Assembly: GCF_011082085.1 (NCBI RefSeq)
Contig: NZ_CP041063.1
Coordinates: forward strand, 1,116,001 to 1,180,000
Origin: Bacillus sp. Cs-700
GTDB lineage: Bacteria > Bacillota > Bacilli > Bacillales > Guptibacillaceae
Length of the DNA stretch: 64,000 nucleotides
Direction of reading: 5' to 3'
Of this stretch, positions 54,687 to 64,000 are shown in pieces. Positions within the stretch are counted from its first letter, which is position 1; each line of letters begins with the position of its first letter. Both the position numbers and the translations under genes were made by a program. Below the pieces are notes generated by a model. The model had not been told where the DNA came from. It worked only from the letters and a program-made list of their open reading frames with translations, and did no database searches.

Positions 54687-55550
54687 ATGTATCGGTGATT
54701 TGAATTTTGCACCTCTCGTTTCCTGCGTATTCATAATCGTAAGAAATGCGTGAGGGTCAATATCATAAATAACACTTTTAAGCTTTGTAACCTCAAGACG
54801 AGTGATAACCACGTAGATTACTTCTTTTTCTTCATCAGTATAACCACCCTTGCCAACCAGTTTTGTTGTTCCTCTACCAAGTCGATCAAGGATCGCATCA
54901 GAAATCTCCTCATATAAATCTGATACAATCAATACTGCTTTTGTTTCATCAAGACCTTGAATGACGGTATCTATTGTTTTAAATGCAATATAATACGCCA
55001 TTACAGAATACATGGCATTTTCCCAACTGAAAACAAAACCAGCCCAGGTAAAAATGAAAATATTTGTAAACATAACAAATTCACCAATTGAAAAGGGGAT
55101 TTTTTTTGTTAATAGAATACCTAATATTTCCGTCCCATCCATTGAGCCTCCATGTCGAATAACTAGCCCAACTCCAAGTCCTAAAGTTAGCCCACCAAAC
55201 ACCGTACCCAAAATTGGCTCAGTGGTAAATGGCGCAGTATGATGAAGAAGCGTTTCAAAAGTTGCAAGACCTATAATTCCAAATAAGGTTGAAAATGCGA
55301 ACGTTTTTCCAATTTGTTTGTAGCCATAATACATAAACGGAAGATTTAAAACAACCACTAAAATTGCAAAATTAAAGGGTGTGAGATGATCGAGAATCAG
55401 AGAAACACCGATTATTCCTCCATCAATTAATTGATTAGGAACAAGAAACAATTCAATAGCGGCTGCAGCGAGAAAAGCGCCAATCATAATCATAAGTAAT
55501 CGGTAAATTAAGTGCGTTTTACTTTCTTTCCTATGCTGTTTTTTTTCCAT
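54684..55550 (-). CDS. yqfU: YitT family membrane protein YqfU
   Basis: A 288-residue protein with five to six membrane segments (about residues 15-190) and a C-terminal cytoplasmic DUF2179 domain ([21 protein letters not shown] to [13 protein letters not shown]). The [17 protein letters not shown] and [16 protein letters not shown] repeats are typical of YitT proteins. Function unknown; position beside yqfT and nfo is as in B. subtilis. TGGAGGGTG precedes the ATG. Confidence 0.88.
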   Translation of the reverse strand: MEKKQHRKESKTHLIYRLLMIMIGAFLAAAAIELFLVPNQLIDGGIIGVSLILDHLTPFNFAILVVVLNLPFMYYGYKQIGKTFAFSTLFGIIGLATFETLLHHTAPFTTEPILGTVFGGLTLGLGVGLVIRHGGSMDGTEILGILLTKKIPFSIGEFVMFTNIFIFTWAGFVFSWENAMYSVMAYYIAFKTIDTVIQGLDETKAVLIVSDLYEEISDAILDRLGRGTTKLVGKGGYTDEEKEVIYVVITRLEVTKLKSVIYDIDPHAFLTIMNTQETRGAKFKSPIH

Positions 55551-55700
55551 TACACCCTCCAGAAAGTTCCAAATTAAGGATCTTATTACTTATTATATTA
55601 AAATTCTCCTTGTACTAAAAGACATGAAAGCTTCTTACACAATTTTGAACACCATCACAAGGAGGATGCATAGTATGAGATAGGCAAAGGGGGCATCGTG

Positions 55701-55961
55701 ATGAATCCAATACAACTTCAACTTGTAAACTTTAAATTGAACCGTATTACGGCTGAAGAATTACTTCAGCTATCTAAACAATATGGTATTACACTTACAA
55801 CAGGAGATGCAAAGAAAATTGTCCGAATATTGAAACAAGAAAATATCGATATTGCAAACCAAACACAGCGAAAGCGCATTTTATTGAAAATTAGCCGTGA
55901 AGTTAGTCCTTCCGTTGCATCACGTGTAAATAAGTTAATGTCATCTTTTTTAAATCAATAA
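55701..55961 (+). CDS. yqfT: YqfT family protein (DUF2624)
   Basis: An 86-residue basic, helical cytoplasmic protein; TAEELLQLSKQYGITLT and RILKQENIDIAN are recognisable from DUF2624. Function unknown. AAAGGGGG precedes adjacent GTG (55698) and ATG (55701); the ATG is chosen. Convergent with nfo, sharing the terminator. Confidence 0.82.
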   Translation: MNPIQLQLVNFKLNRITAEELLQLSKQYGITLTTGDAKKIVRILKQENIDIANQTQRKRILLKISREVSPSVASRVNKLMSSFLNQ

Positions 55962-55990
55962 CAAAAAACCGCTATAGCGGTTTTTTGTTA
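55961..55990. terminator. Bidirectional terminator between yqfT and nfo
   Basis: Perfect palindrome AACAAAAAACCGCTA / TAGCGGTTTTTTGTT between convergent genes. Confidence 0.85.
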
Positions 55991-56881
55991 GACAGTCATT
56001 AACTTGTTTTTTAAATCCTCATCAAATTTCTTATTACGAAGCATTTCAATCTCGAGTTTATACGGCGCTTTCTTATTTTTCTTATCTTCTCCTACATACG
56101 GAGTTTCTAGGATTTTGGGAATTTCTTTTAATTGCGGATGATGAATCACTTTATTTAGAGCATCAAAACCAATATAACCAAAACCAATATTTTCATGGCG
56201 GTCTTTCGCTGCTCCACATTCATTTTTACTATCATTTACGTGAAGAACCTTCAATCGCTCTATTCCAATAATACGATCGAATTCATTTAATACACCGTCA
56301 AAGTCATTAACAATATCATAGCCCGCGTCATGAGTATGACACGTGTCAAAACAGACAGATAGCTTCTCATTATGCGTCACACCGTCAATAATTTGAGCCA
56401 GCTCATCAAAGTTTCTTCCACATTCAGATCCTTTCCCTGCCATTGTCTCTAAAGCAATCTGTACTTCTTGCTCCGGAGTAAGAACTTCATTTAGTCCTTC
56501 GATAATCTTCTGAATCCCTTTGTCTGCCCCCGCTCCTACATGAGCACCCGGATGTAAGACAATTTGACGGGCACCTAGAGCATGGGTCCGTTCGATTTCA
56601 GAACGAAGAAAATCAACTCCAAGCTGAAATGTTTCTGGCTTCGTTGTATTCCCAATATTAATAATATACGGAGCATGTACGACAATATCCTGAATGCCAT
56701 GTTCCTTCATGTGATCGGCGCCCTGTTCAATGTTGAGTTTTTCAATCGCCTTACGTCTTGTGTTCTGAGGGGCGCCCGTATAAATCATAAAAGTTGTTGC
56801 ACCATATTTCACAGCTTCTTCACTTGCTCCCAGTAGCATTTTATCTCCACTCATTGAAACGTGAGATCCTATTTTTAACAT
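55988..56881 (-). CDS. nfo: Deoxyribonuclease IV (endonuclease IV)
   Basis: AP endonuclease for base-excision repair, important in spores. TIM-barrel with three Zn ions; ligand motifs [12 protein letters not shown] (about residue 110), [14 protein letters not shown] (about 142), [15 protein letters not shown] (about 178) and [22 protein letters not shown] (broken: [13 protein letters not shown], about 215-230), plus ILETPY. 297 aa. The ribosome site (AAGGGCTGAAG) is modest. Confidence 0.96.
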   Translation of the reverse strand: MLKIGSHVSMSGDKMLLGASEEAVKYGATTFMIYTGAPQNTRRKAIEKLNIEQGADHMKEHGIQDIVVHAPYIINIGNTTKPETFQLGVDFLRSEIERTHALGARQIVLHPGAHVGAGADKGIQKIIEGLNEVLTPEQEVQIALETMAGKGSECGRNFDELAQIIDGVTHNEKLSVCFDTCHTHDAGYDIVNDFDGVLNEFDRIIGIERLKVLHVNDSKNECGAAKDRHENIGFGYIGFDALNKVIHHPQLKEIPKILETPYVGEDKKNKKAPYKLEIEMLRNKKFDEDLKNKLMTV

Positions 56882-56983
56882 TATCTTCAGCCCTTCCTTT
56901 TATAACTTTGTTTCCATTCTCTTCATTTGATAACACAATAGCGACATCACATCCAACTACAGCATTTATCATACTAAAGCAGA

Positions 56984-57013
56984 CAAAAACCCTCTGTATT
57001 AAGAGGGTTTTTG
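56984..57013 (-). terminator. Terminator after cshB
   Basis: Stem CAAAAACCCTCT / AGAGGGTTTTTG with a 6-nt loop, T run on the minus strand, 2 bp past the stop codon. Confidence 0.85.
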
Positions 57014-57015
57014 AG

Positions 57016-58293
57016 TTATTTTCTACGTTGCTTTTGCTGAATTCTGTCACGCTCTTGTTGCATTTTCTTTTTGTACCCTGGTTTAACTTTCTTTGGCTTA
57101 GGTACAAAAACGTCCGGCTTTGATGAAGTTGGTTTTTTACGAGGAGTTACAGGTTTCGCTTCTACCCATTCCCCGTTCTTAACTTCTTTATATGCAATAC
57201 TAATTCCCTTTGCTGACAGCTTTTGAATCGCTTGTTGGTCGGAAGGCTCTGCAAGTGTATAAGCAATTCCATCCTGACCTGCACGTGCGGTTCGACCTAC
57301 GCGGTGAATATAGAAATCAAGATCTTTTGGTAATTCAAAATTTATAACGTGCGACACGCCTTTTATGTCAATCCCTCGTGAAGCAAGGTCTGTCGCTACG
57401 ACATACTGACATTCAGCTTCTTGAATTTTCTTCATTATTTGCTTGCGTTGGCGAGCTTGAACACCGCCGTGAAGTCGCTCTACGTTGTGCCCGTTCTCAA
57501 TTAAAAAGTCAGCTACTTCATCAGCCGTTTGTTTCGTATTCGTAAAGACAAGAGCTAAATAAGGGTTGATGGCTTTTGTTACATTAAGCAACAACTCTTT
57601 CTTCTCACGATATCGGGCTGGTATAAAAATATTTTCTACTTTATCAGCCGTTACCTGTTCAGCATTGACTTCAACAAATTTAGGGTTGTCCATATATTTC
57701 TTCAAAAATGGTTGCAGACTCTTTGGAATTGTTGCAGAAAATACGAGCATTTGTAATTCTTTTGCCATTCTTGAAGCAATGTAATCCACATCTTCAATGA
57801 ATCCCATATCTAGCATCTGATCTGCTTCATCTACTACGAGCATAGTTGCAGGAAAAACGCTTAAGGCTTGCTCTTCAACGAGGTCTTTAATTCTTCCTGG
57901 TGTTCCAATCACGATATGTGGCGTATTTTTCATCCGACTAATCATGCGTTTCCGATCCGTTCCACCTACGGCTTTTTTGATGGAAATCGCTTCTTCTTCT
58001 GAAAGCGGCTCGATTAATTTTAATGCTTCATTATATATTTGATCAGCTAGTTCGCGAGTTGGTGCTGTAATCACTGCCTGACATTCATTCTTCTCACGGT
58101 CAATACGATGAATGAGCGGTAAAAGAAAGGCAAGTGTTTTACCTGAACCCGTTTGTGATTGTCCAATTGCACTCTCACCATTACGTATAGCTGGCACAAG
58201 TCTCTCTTGTATTTCCGTTGGTCTTGTGAATTTCTGAGCTTCTAGCGCTTCAATTAAGAATGGCTTAAGCTCTAATCTATCAAATTGTTTCAT
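57016..58293 (-). CDS. cshB: DEAD-box RNA helicase CshB
   Basis: ATP-dependent RNA helicase for mRNA and ribosome metabolism, especially in the cold. Motifs: Q-motif FTRPTEIQERLVPA, I SQTGSGKTLAFLLP, Ia APTRELADQIYNEA, II VVDEADQMLDMG, III FSATIPKS, IV-VI ALVFTNTKQTADEVADFL, TDLASRGIDIKGV and YIHRVGRTARAG. A Lys-rich C-terminal tail follows. 425 aa. GGAGG (10-nt spacing) supports ATG 58293 over 58314. Order yqfQ-cshB-nfo as in B. subtilis (yqfR). The 283-bp gap to yqfQ holds the two divergent promoters; I see no gene there. Confidence 0.93.
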   Translation of the reverse strand: MKQFDRLELKPFLIEALEAQKFTRPTEIQERLVPAIRNGESAIGQSQTGSGKTLAFLLPLIHRIDREKNECQAVITAPTRELADQIYNEALKLIEPLSEEEAISIKKAVGGTDRKRMISRMKNTPHIVIGTPGRIKDLVEEQALSVFPATMLVVDEADQMLDMGFIEDVDYIASRMAKELQMLVFSATIPKSLQPFLKKYMDNPKFVEVNAEQVTADKVENIFIPARYREKKELLLNVTKAINPYLALVFTNTKQTADEVADFLIENGHNVERLHGGVQARQRKQIMKKIQEAECQYVVATDLASRGIDIKGVSHVINFELPKDLDFYIHRVGRTARAGQDGIAYTLAEPSDQQAIQKLSAKGISIAYKEVKNGEWVEAKPVTPRKKPTSSKPDVFVPKPKKVKPGYKKKMQQERDRIQQKQRRK

Positions 58294-58597
58294 TATCGTT
58301 GTTCCTCCATCCATTAATCCACTTTGTATTATAAAGCAAATTCACGTAAAGCGCCATACGTTCAGAAAAGACCTTCCACTCTGATTTTGCATGCACTGTC
58401 ATTTAATAGAAATTTTTCGTTTAATTCGCATTTAGTTTAGAAGCGATTCCATGCTTAAAGAAGGCAGATATGACTTAAAAACTTTTCTATTATTTGTATT
58501 GCCCAATTTTGTACCTTCTCACACCTTCTATTTTTTCAGCATACCTTAATAGTACCAACAGTTTATTTTGGTCAAGTTATAAGAAGGAGGGTATGAC

Positions 58598-59194
58598 ATG
58601 AATCAATTTCCTCCCTCCCCTCAAAGTGGTCCGGGTCCTGGCATGGGCTTTCCATTTTCCGGCGGAGGGTTTCAAGGTCCCGGCCCAGGCTTTTCACAGC
58701 CTCCACAAACAGGAACTGGAGGACTATTATCTAGGTTTTTAGGCGGTGGCGGAACGCAAGCAGGTGGACTCCCTATGCCTCCAGGTTCATTTCCAGCAAT
58801 GCAGCGTGGAGCGATACCTGGTTTTCCTCAGCAGGCTGGGATGTTATCTCGATTTCTTCCAGGTGCCGGCCAGGGTGGTATGGATATGATGGGCATGATC
58901 CAAAATGTTCAAAAAGTGATGCAAGCTGCCGACACAATTAAACCTATGGTACAGCAATACGGACCAATGGTAAAACAACTGCCAGAAATGATCGCTTTAT
59001 TTAAAGAATACCAAAAATCCTCAGGGGAAACAGCTGATAATGAAGATAGCGAAGCAGACGAAACACCTAAGAAAGCAAAGAAATCTTCTAAAAAATTTAA
59101 AGGTAAAACCCCTCCAATAACAAACGCAAAGAAAAAATCAAAACCGGTTTCAAATGAACAAAGTATTAAATCAAAACCTAAACTCTATGTTTAA
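58598..59194 (+). CDS. yqfQ: YqfQ/VrrA-like spore-associated protein
   Basis: 198 residues in three parts: a Gly/Pro/Phe/Gln-rich low-complexity region (about 1-90) with a twice-repeated MLSRFLPG/LLSRFLGG motif, a short conserved helical core (MDMMGMIQNVQKVMQAADTIK ... LPEMIALFKEYQK, about 100-145) and a Lys/Ser-rich basic tail. This layout and the place between ispH and cshB fit YqfQ (VrrA). In Bacillus the group is linked to spores; the exact role is not known to me. GAAGGAGG precedes the ATG. Confidence 0.82.
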   Translation: MNQFPPSPQSGPGPGMGFPFSGGGFQGPGPGFSQPPQTGTGGLLSRFLGGGGTQAGGLPMPPGSFPAMQRGAIPGFPQQAGMLSRFLPGAGQGGMDMMGMIQNVQKVMQAADTIKPMVQQYGPMVKQLPEMIALFKEYQKSSGETADNEDSEADETPKKAKKSSKKFKGKTPPITNAKKKSKPVSNEQSIKSKPKLYV

Positions 59195-59287
59195 TCAACG
59201 TGTTTCGTTGAGTTATCTCGATATCTCCTTTATAATTAGGAGAGATCAGTTATACAACAATCCATGAATGGATTGAGGAGGTACTCG

Positions 59288-60232
59288 ATGAAAGTAACTA
59301 AAATTTCACCTAGAGGTTATTGCTATGGCGTTGTGGATGCAATGGTCATTGCACGCAATGCAGCGCTTGATAAAACTTTACCGCGCCCGATTTTTATTCT
59401 CGGGATGATCGTTCATAATAAACATGTAACAGATGCTTTTGAAGATGATGGCATAATTACCCTTGATGGACCGAACCGTATGGAAATTCTTAGGAAGGTA
59501 GAATCCGGAACGGTTATTTTCACTGCTCATGGCGTTTCCCCTCAAGTTCGTGAGCTAGCTGAAGAAAAGGGGTTAACTGTCCTTGATGCTACTTGCCCCG
59601 ATGTGACGGTAACACATGATTTAATTCGTGAGAAACAACAAGAAGGCTATCACGTTATTTATATTGGTAAAAAAGGACACCCCGAACCTGAAGGAGCCAT
59701 GGGAATCGCTCCTGAAATCGTGCATCTTGTTGAAAAACCAGAAGAAGTCGATGATCTTCAAATTAACAGTGAAAAGATTATTATTACAAACCAAACGACA
59801 ATGAGTCAGTGGGATGTACAAGAAATTATGGAAAGAGCGACTGAACGGTATCCTCATGCCGTTATCCATAATGAAATTTGTAATGCTACTCAAGTACGTC
59901 AAGAAGCCGTTGCCGAACAGGCTGGTGATACAGATTTAGTTCTTGTCGTCGGAGACCCAAAAAGTAATAATTCGAACCGCCTTGCGCAAGTATCAATTGA
60001 AGTTGCAGGAACACCCGCATACAGAATTACCGACATTTCAGAATTACAACTTGAGTGGCTTAAAGGAGTTGAAACAGTCGGTGTGACTGCTGGAGCTTCT
60101 ACTCCAACTCCAATTACGAAAGAAGTGATCCGTTTTCTTGATCAATATGATCCAGAAGATGAAGATACGTGGGTACGGGAAAGAAATGTACCTTCATCCA
60201 AAATCCTTCCTAAAGTAAAAGTGAAAAAGTAA
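59288..60232 (+). CDS. ispH: 4-hydroxy-3-methylbut-2-enyl diphosphate reductase (IspH/LytB)
   Basis: Last MEP-pathway enzyme, converting HMBPP to IPP and DMAPP. [4Fe-4S] cluster Cys in [10 protein letters not shown] (about residue 13), [12 protein letters not shown] (about 96) and [12 protein letters not shown] (about 197); active-site HGVSPQVRE and [10 protein letters not shown] and [16 protein letters not shown] motifs. 314 aa. GAGGAGGTACTCG supports the ATG at 59288; an in-frame ATG at 59264 precedes that site. Confidence 0.96.
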   Translation: MKVTKISPRGYCYGVVDAMVIARNAALDKTLPRPIFILGMIVHNKHVTDAFEDDGIITLDGPNRMEILRKVESGTVIFTAHGVSPQVRELAEEKGLTVLDATCPDVTVTHDLIREKQQEGYHVIYIGKKGHPEPEGAMGIAPEIVHLVEKPEEVDDLQINSEKIIITNQTTMSQWDVQEIMERATERYPHAVIHNEICNATQVRQEAVAEQAGDTDLVLVVGDPKSNNSNRLAQVSIEVAGTPAYRITDISELQLEWLKGVETVGVTAGASTPTPITKEVIRFLDQYDPEDEDTWVRERNVPSSKILPKVKVKK

Positions 60233-60266
60233 CAAAAAAATCCCGCCTGTAGTGGCGGGATTTTTT
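60233..60266. terminator. Bidirectional terminator between ispH and yqfO
   Basis: Stem AAAAAATCCCGCC / GGCGGGATTTTTT with a short loop between convergent genes. Confidence 0.88.
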
Positions 60267-61387
60267 TATCTAAATTGATATGGATCAGTTTTCTCTTGAG
60301 AGGAAATAATCTCTGTTTCATATCGCTTCTCTTCTAGAAAAGCTAACAATTTCTTACGCACGCCCTCGATCATGATTTTTTCAATATTATGTCCTGCATC
60401 TATGATTTGGAGCCCTTCGATCATAGCATCATGTGCCACGTGGTAATAAATATCACCTGAGACAAAAACATCAGCTCCACTAAAGCGAGCGGCGTTTATA
60501 AATTTATTACCGTCTCCACCTAATACAGCTACCTTCTTAATCGTAGATTGGAGATCTCCGACAATCCGAACGCCACCTGCACCAAGCTTTTCTTTCACAA
60601 AACCGGCAAAGCTTTCTAAGCTCATCTCAGATTCAAGTTGACCAATTCTTCCTAGACCTAACTTTTCTGGTTCATTATCAAGTGGATAAATATCATAAGC
60701 TACTTCTTCGTATGGATGAGCCTTCTTTATAGCATTTATAATTGCTGCTTGGTGATCCTCATAGAAGATACTTTCAATTTTCACTTCATCTACGGATTCT
60801 AAAGCGCCTGCCTTACCAATGAACGGCTGTGCATGGTCAGTTGGCTTAAACCTTCCGGTCCCTTGAGAAGTAAAGGTACAATCACTATATTCTCCTATAG
60901 AGCCAGCTCCCGCGTTAGCAAGAGCATTTCTTACCTCTTCCTGGTGAGATGCCGGTACAAAAACGACAACCTTTTTTAGCTCTCTCTGAAATGTTTCAAC
61001 GAGAACGCTTGTATCTTTTAATCCTAACGCTTCTGCCAGCATATCGTTCACACCACCAGGGGCCACATCCAAGTTCGTGTGAGCAGCATACACTGTAATA
61101 TCATGCTTAATCAGCGTTTCAATCATTTTCCCTTGAGCTGTATCTAAATTGATTTTTTTTAGCGGTCGATAAAGGATAGGATGATGCGCTATAATTAAAT
61201 CGACGCCTTTATTCACCGCTTCTTCAACAACATTGGGAAGAACATCAAGTGCAGTCATGACTTTCTTGATTTTCTTGTTAAGACTGCCAACCTGTAGTCC
61301 GATCGGGTCTCCATCTTCTGCATATTTCTTTTTAGACCAGGATTCAAATTCTTGAATAATTGCCTGCCCTGAAACTAGCTTACTCAT
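60266..61387 (-). CDS. yqfO: Nif3-like dinuclear metal-centre protein YqfO
   Basis: Nif3/DUF34 family, 373 aa, forming hexamers with two metal ions; often labelled GTP cyclohydrolase I type 2, but its true reaction is unsettled. Metal ligands are in LIIAHHPILYRPL (about residue 65), YAAHTNLDVAPGGVND (about 105) and the C-terminal HVAHDAMIEGLQIIDAGHNIE (broken: HVAHDAM, DAGHNIE). A CutA-like insert lies at about 130-230 (VFVPASHQEEVRNAL, HPYEEVAYDIYPL). Start overlaps the trmK stop by ATGA, so they are coupled. Confidence 0.92.
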   Translation of the reverse strand: MSKLVSGQAIIQEFESWSKKKYAEDGDPIGLQVGSLNKKIKKVMTALDVLPNVVEEAVNKGVDLIIAHHPILYRPLKKINLDTAQGKMIETLIKHDITVYAAHTNLDVAPGGVNDMLAEALGLKDTSVLVETFQRELKKVVVFVPASHQEEVRNALANAGAGSIGEYSDCTFTSQGTGRFKPTDHAQPFIGKAGALESVDEVKIESIFYEDHQAAIINAIKKAHPYEEVAYDIYPLDNEPEKLGLGRIGQLESEMSLESFAGFVKEKLGAGGVRIVGDLQSTIKKVAVLGGDGNKFINAARFSGADVFVSGDIYYHVAHDAMIEGLQIIDAGHNIEKIMIEGVRKKLLAFLEEKRYETEIISSQEKTDPYQFR

Positions 61388-62094
61388 GAAAGAACCTCCT
61401 TAATAATGTCCCGTTCATTTTTCACCTGTGCTTCTTTATCTGAAACACCGTGTGTTTTTGTTAACGACGTTAAGATCCGTTCCCTCTTCGTTAATTCATT
61501 TTGCCACTTTGTCCGGAAGGCTCCGTTCTGATTTTTCAAAAGGATCGGACCAACTAACATACTTTTTCGTAGCTCTTTATCAGACATTCCTTCATAAGGA
61601 CGTTTTCCATTTCCTGCATCAAACACAAGAACTTCGTAAACCTTATGATCTTCTTCAAGAATGCATTCATCAACTAGCTCCCAATCTAAATCGGAAAGTC
61701 GTTCACGGAGAAGATGTGCAGCCACATTGGGTTGTAGGACCAGTCGCTTTACTTTCGCTAACTTCTCTCTTCCCTCTAGTAGAATATCCCGAATCAATTG
61801 ACCGCCCATTCCAGCAATTGTAATGACATCTACTTCTCCAGGAGAAAGTACTTCAAGACCATTACCTTTACGCACCGTGATTTCTCTCGTGAAGCCGCTA
61901 CGTTTAACCTGGTTAACGGCTGATTGATAAGGACCTTCATTTACCTCACCTGCTATTGCAAACGTGATGTGCTGTTTATTCATTAAGTAGCAAGGTAAAT
62001 ACGCATGATCAGATCCAATATCCGCTACACTACTTCCTACTGGAACAAAGTTTGCTACCGTTTTTAAACGCTCTGATAATAATTTATCGTTCAT
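61384..62094 (-). CDS. trmK: tRNA (adenine(22)-N1)-methyltransferase TrmK
   Basis: Makes m1A22 in tRNAs, 236 aa. SAM-binding motif VGSSVADIGSDHAYLPCYL near residue 18, KGNGLEVLSPGEVDVITIAGMGGQLI with the catalytic/structural DxxxxAGMGG motif (about residue 90), and a C-terminal coiled-coil (about 185-235: KNQNGAFRTKWQNELTKRE). Same place as B. subtilis yqfN between cccA and yqfO. Confidence 0.94.
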   Translation of the reverse strand: MNDKLLSERLKTVANFVPVGSSVADIGSDHAYLPCYLMNKQHITFAIAGEVNEGPYQSAVNQVKRSGFTREITVRKGNGLEVLSPGEVDVITIAGMGGQLIRDILLEGREKLAKVKRLVLQPNVAAHLLRERLSDLDWELVDECILEEDHKVYEVLVFDAGNGKRPYEGMSDKELRKSMLVGPILLKNQNGAFRTKWQNELTKRERILTSLTKTHGVSDKEAQVKNERDIIKEVLS

Positions 62095-62190
62095 TTCTTC
62101 ACCTTACCCAATTTTCTTCTTTATAGTTTACCCTTTACCATTTCTTGATAACAGAAATTCGCATCAAAAGGAATTAGATTTTCTTCCAAA

Positions 62191-62228
62191 TAGAAAAGCT
62201 TCCTGTTCTCACAGAAAGCTTTTTTCGC
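62191..62228 (-). terminator. Terminator after cccA
   Basis: Stem AGCTTTCTGT / ACAGGAAGCT (one G-U or mismatch) with a GAGA loop and TTTTCTATTT on the minus strand. Confidence 0.75.
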
Positions 62229-62231
62229 TTC

Positions 62232-62594
62232 TTATTTTTTCTCGGAAAGCCACTGAGCAACTGCTTCAGCCTGTTCTCCTTGAATGAGTCCCGCAGGCAT
62301 TCCGGAGCCTTTACCATTATTAATAATGTCGAGAATTTCATCCTTGGAGTACTTTCCTCCAACCGCATTTAGAGCTGGTCCTACCTGGCCACCAAGATCA
62401 CCACCGTGACAAGATGCACAATTTTGAGCGTAAATATCTTCAGGTGCAGCTGCTTCAGCCTGTTCTTGCTTTTCACCTTCGCCCTCAGCGCTCTCTTTGC
62501 CGTCCTGTTGCAATGCCCAGAAAGAAACACCAATAATGAGAATTAATCCGATAACGGCTGTCCAAGCAAATGGAATAAGCGGATTCTTTTTCAT
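62232..62594 (-). CDS. cccA: Membrane-anchored cytochrome c550
   Basis: Small electron carrier, 120 aa. An N-terminal membrane anchor (about residues 8-27) and a Glu/Ala/Gln-rich linker (about 30-50) precede a class I cytochrome c domain with heme motif CASCH (about residue 59) and a Met ligand region GSGMPAGL (about 98). It is exported by Sec and heme is attached outside. AAGGAGGAAAAGAA precedes the ATG. In B. subtilis cccA lies beside sigA; here the next gene is an acyl-CoA ligase. Confidence 0.94.
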   Translation of the reverse strand: MKKNPLIPFAWTAVIGLILIIGVSFWALQQDGKESAEGEGEKQEQAEAAAPEDIYAQNCASCHGGDLGGQVGPALNAVGGKYSKDEILDIINNGKGSGMPAGLIQGEQAEAVAQWLSEKK

Positions 62595-62773
62595 TTCTTT
62601 TCCTCCTTGTACCGATTCGCTGATGTCGTTTTCCCCAAATATGTAAGAGTAAACAAATCATAACTTATTTTACTTGAAAACGCTATGAAAGAAAAGGGGA
62701 AGCGAGGCAAATCACATATTTGTCATAGTTATTCACTCTATCTCTATGATAGCAAATTTTCTCAATAAAACAA

Positions 62774-62801
62774 ACGGCATCAGCACAATTACTGATGCCA
62801 G
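62774..62801 (-). terminator. Terminator after the acyl-CoA ligase gene
   Basis: Stem GGCATCAG / CTGATGCC with an 8-nt loop followed by GTTTGTTTTATT on the minus strand, just past the stop codon. Confidence 0.78.
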
Positions 62802-62811
62802 TTCATATCAT

Positions 62812-64000
62812 TTATTTTTCTAACTTAGAATGAAGATTAGTCCACTTTTCTGCAGTTTCACGGAGTTTATACTTTTGGATTTTTCCAGAAGCAGTCATTG
62901 GATAGTCATCGACGAAAAAGATATGAGACGGGATTTTATATCTTGCAATTTTCCCTTTACAAAAATGAAGAATATCGGCAGGGGTGATCGTTTCATTCTC
63001 TTTCAATTGAATACAAGCCACAACGATTTCTCCATATTTCTCATCTGGAACACCAATAACTTGAACGTCCTGAACAGCAGGATGTGTATACAAAAATTCT
63101 TCAATTTCACGAGGGTACACATTCTCCCCACCACGAATAATCATATCCTTTAATCTCCCTGTAATCTGAACATACCCGCTCTCATTCATTTTCGCTAAAT
63201 CTCCGGTATGTAGCCAACCGTCCTGGTCAATTACCTGCTTCGTCGCATCGGGCATGTGATAGTACCCTTTCATCACATGGTAACCTCTTGTACATAATTC
63301 TCCTATCTGATTTTCCTTAACTTCTTTACTCGTTACAGGATCTACGATTTTAACCTCAACACCAGGTAAAGCTTGACCAACAGAATTTACTCTGTATTCA
63401 ATCGGGTCATAAGTTCTAGTTTGGGTAATAACTGGAGAAGATTCTGTTTGACCATAAGCAATTGTGATTTCTTCCATATTCATTTTGTTCATCACATTTT
63501 TCATCACTTCAATTGGACAAGGACTTCCAGCCATGATTCCAGTACGCAAAGATCGCAAATCAAATGTATCAAATTCAGGAAGATTGAGCTCCGCAATAAA
63601 CATCGTAGGTACACCGTGTAGGGCTGTGCACTTCTCCTGTTCCACCGTCTTCAATACAAGATTCGCCTCAAATTCAACAATCGGAACGATGGTGGCTCCT
63701 GCTGAAAAAGCAGCTAAAGTGCCTAATACACAGCCAAAGCAATGGAAGAAAGGCACAGGAATACAGAGTCGATCTTCTTCTGTTAGCTTCATACACTGGC
63801 CAATCTGATAGCCGTTATTAAGGATATTGTAATGAGTAAGCATAACACCTTTTGGAAAACCAGTAGTCCCTGACGTATATTGCATATTGATTACATCATG
63901 AGGATCAAGCTCTTTCTTTCTTATATCCAACTCCTCTTCTGACGTTGACTTACCACATTGAATAAATTCATTCCATGACATAAAAGAAGATTGTGGACTT
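62812..64000 (-). CDS. AMP-binding acyl-CoA synthetase (N-terminus outside window)
   Basis: C-terminal about 396 residues of an acyl-CoA ligase that activates a fatty or short-chain acid as acyl-AMP and transfers it to CoA. Conserved adenylation motifs: [18 protein letters not shown] (A3), YGQTESSP (A5), [27 protein letters not shown] (broken: [23 protein letters not shown]7-A8), [15 protein letters not shown] and the catalytic Lys in [12 protein letters not shown] (A10). The frame continues to the right edge. Family length is about 540 aa, so about a quarter is missing. Substrate unknown; it resembles AcsA/YngI-type ligases. Confidence 0.9.
   Translation of the reverse strand, partial: SPQSSFMSWNEFIQCGKSTSEEELDIRKKELDPHDVINMQYTSGTTGFPKGVMLTHYNILNNGYQIGQCMKLTEEDRLCIPVPFFHCFGCVLGTLAAFSAGATIVPIVEFEANLVLKTVEQEKCTALHGVPTMFIAELNLPEFDTFDLRSLRTGIMAGSPCPIEVMKNVMNKMNMEEITIAYGQTESSPVITQTRTYDPIEYRVNSVGQALPGVEVKIVDPVTSKEVKENQIGELCTRGYHVMKGYYHMPDATKQVIDQDGWLHTGDLAKMNESGYVQITGRLKDMIIRGGENVYPREIEEFLYTHPAVQDVQVIGVPDEKYGEIVVACIQLKENETITPADILHFCKGKIARYKIPSHIFFVDDYPMTASGKIQKYKLRETAEKWTNLHSKLEK

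Noticed and set aside
58315-58597. Small RNA or ORF in the cshB-yqfQ gap
   Set aside because: No ORF with a ribosome site, no stable hairpin with T run and no recognised RNA motif; only divergent promoter sequence is expected here.

Overview
The window is a low-GC (roughly 40 %) Gram-positive chromosome segment from an endospore-forming member of the Bacillaceae. Gene content and order match the Bacillus subtilis yqf-yqg region. From the right end leftwards it runs cccA, trmK (yqfN), yqfO, ispH, yqfQ, cshB, nfo, yqfT, yqfU, zur, yqfW, yqfX, ispG, yqfZ, yqgB, yqgC, sodA, yqgE, pbpA, pstS-C-A-B, phoU, rpmG, yqgN, yqgQ, glcK and an ltaS paralogue (yqgS-like). Species cannot be fixed from the sequence. 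Lineage-specific blocks are inserted into this core order.

Layout. 1-5 kb: 3'-truncated LtaS-type gene, the yqgQ-nfrA-glcK operon and a lone GerA-family (SpoVAF-like) germination gene. 5-13 kb: M42 peptidase, an orphan secreted or anchored protein, a HAD phosphatase, a 58-codon membrane-type ORF, an NhaC-family transporter behind a T-box leader with a tyrosine (TAC) specifier, and a yqgN-DUF92-mobA-moeB operon; then rpmG (zinc-free L33). 13-20 kb: GH15 glucanase, then pstS-C-A-B-phoU behind a four-repeat PhoP box. 20-25 kb: pbpA, the yqgE transporter, sodA and a seven-gene tRNA operon (Asn-Met-His-Ile2-Ser-fMet-Phe) whose fMet flanks hold degenerate tandem copies of the tRNA ends. 25-29 kb: yqgC, a Na/Pi cotransporter and yqgB. 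29-37 kb: SAM-riboswitch-controlled metI-metC-yitJ-metH. 37-43 kb: a second SAM riboswitch driving yezD-cysH-cysP-sat-cysC-sumT-sirB-sirC on the other strand. 43-50 kb: nfeD, DUF1002, yqfZ-ispG, yqfX, yqfW and znuC-znuB-zur with a Zur operator. 50-54 kb: ppx-ppk and a lytic transglycosylase. 54-62.6 kb: the yqfU-to-cccA core. The right edge cuts an acyl-CoA ligase.

How it fits together. Phosphate is handled by Pst/PhoU, an NptA cotransporter and polyphosphate enzymes, with PhoP-like repeats at pst and possibly at ppk and nptA. Sulfur is handled by sulfate uptake and activation, APS/PAPS reduction and siroheme synthesis, feeding cysteine-to-methionine conversion, both arms under S-box control. 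Zinc is handled by znuCB-zur; the L33 gene lacks most zinc ligands. ispG and ispH give two steps of the MEP pathway. Most of the window is well-conserved core genome. I found no phage, insertion sequence, CRISPR or defence system. The most unusual signals are regulatory: the tyrosine-type T-box on nhaC, the tRNA-fMet end repeats and an extra strong terminator between yezD and cysH.
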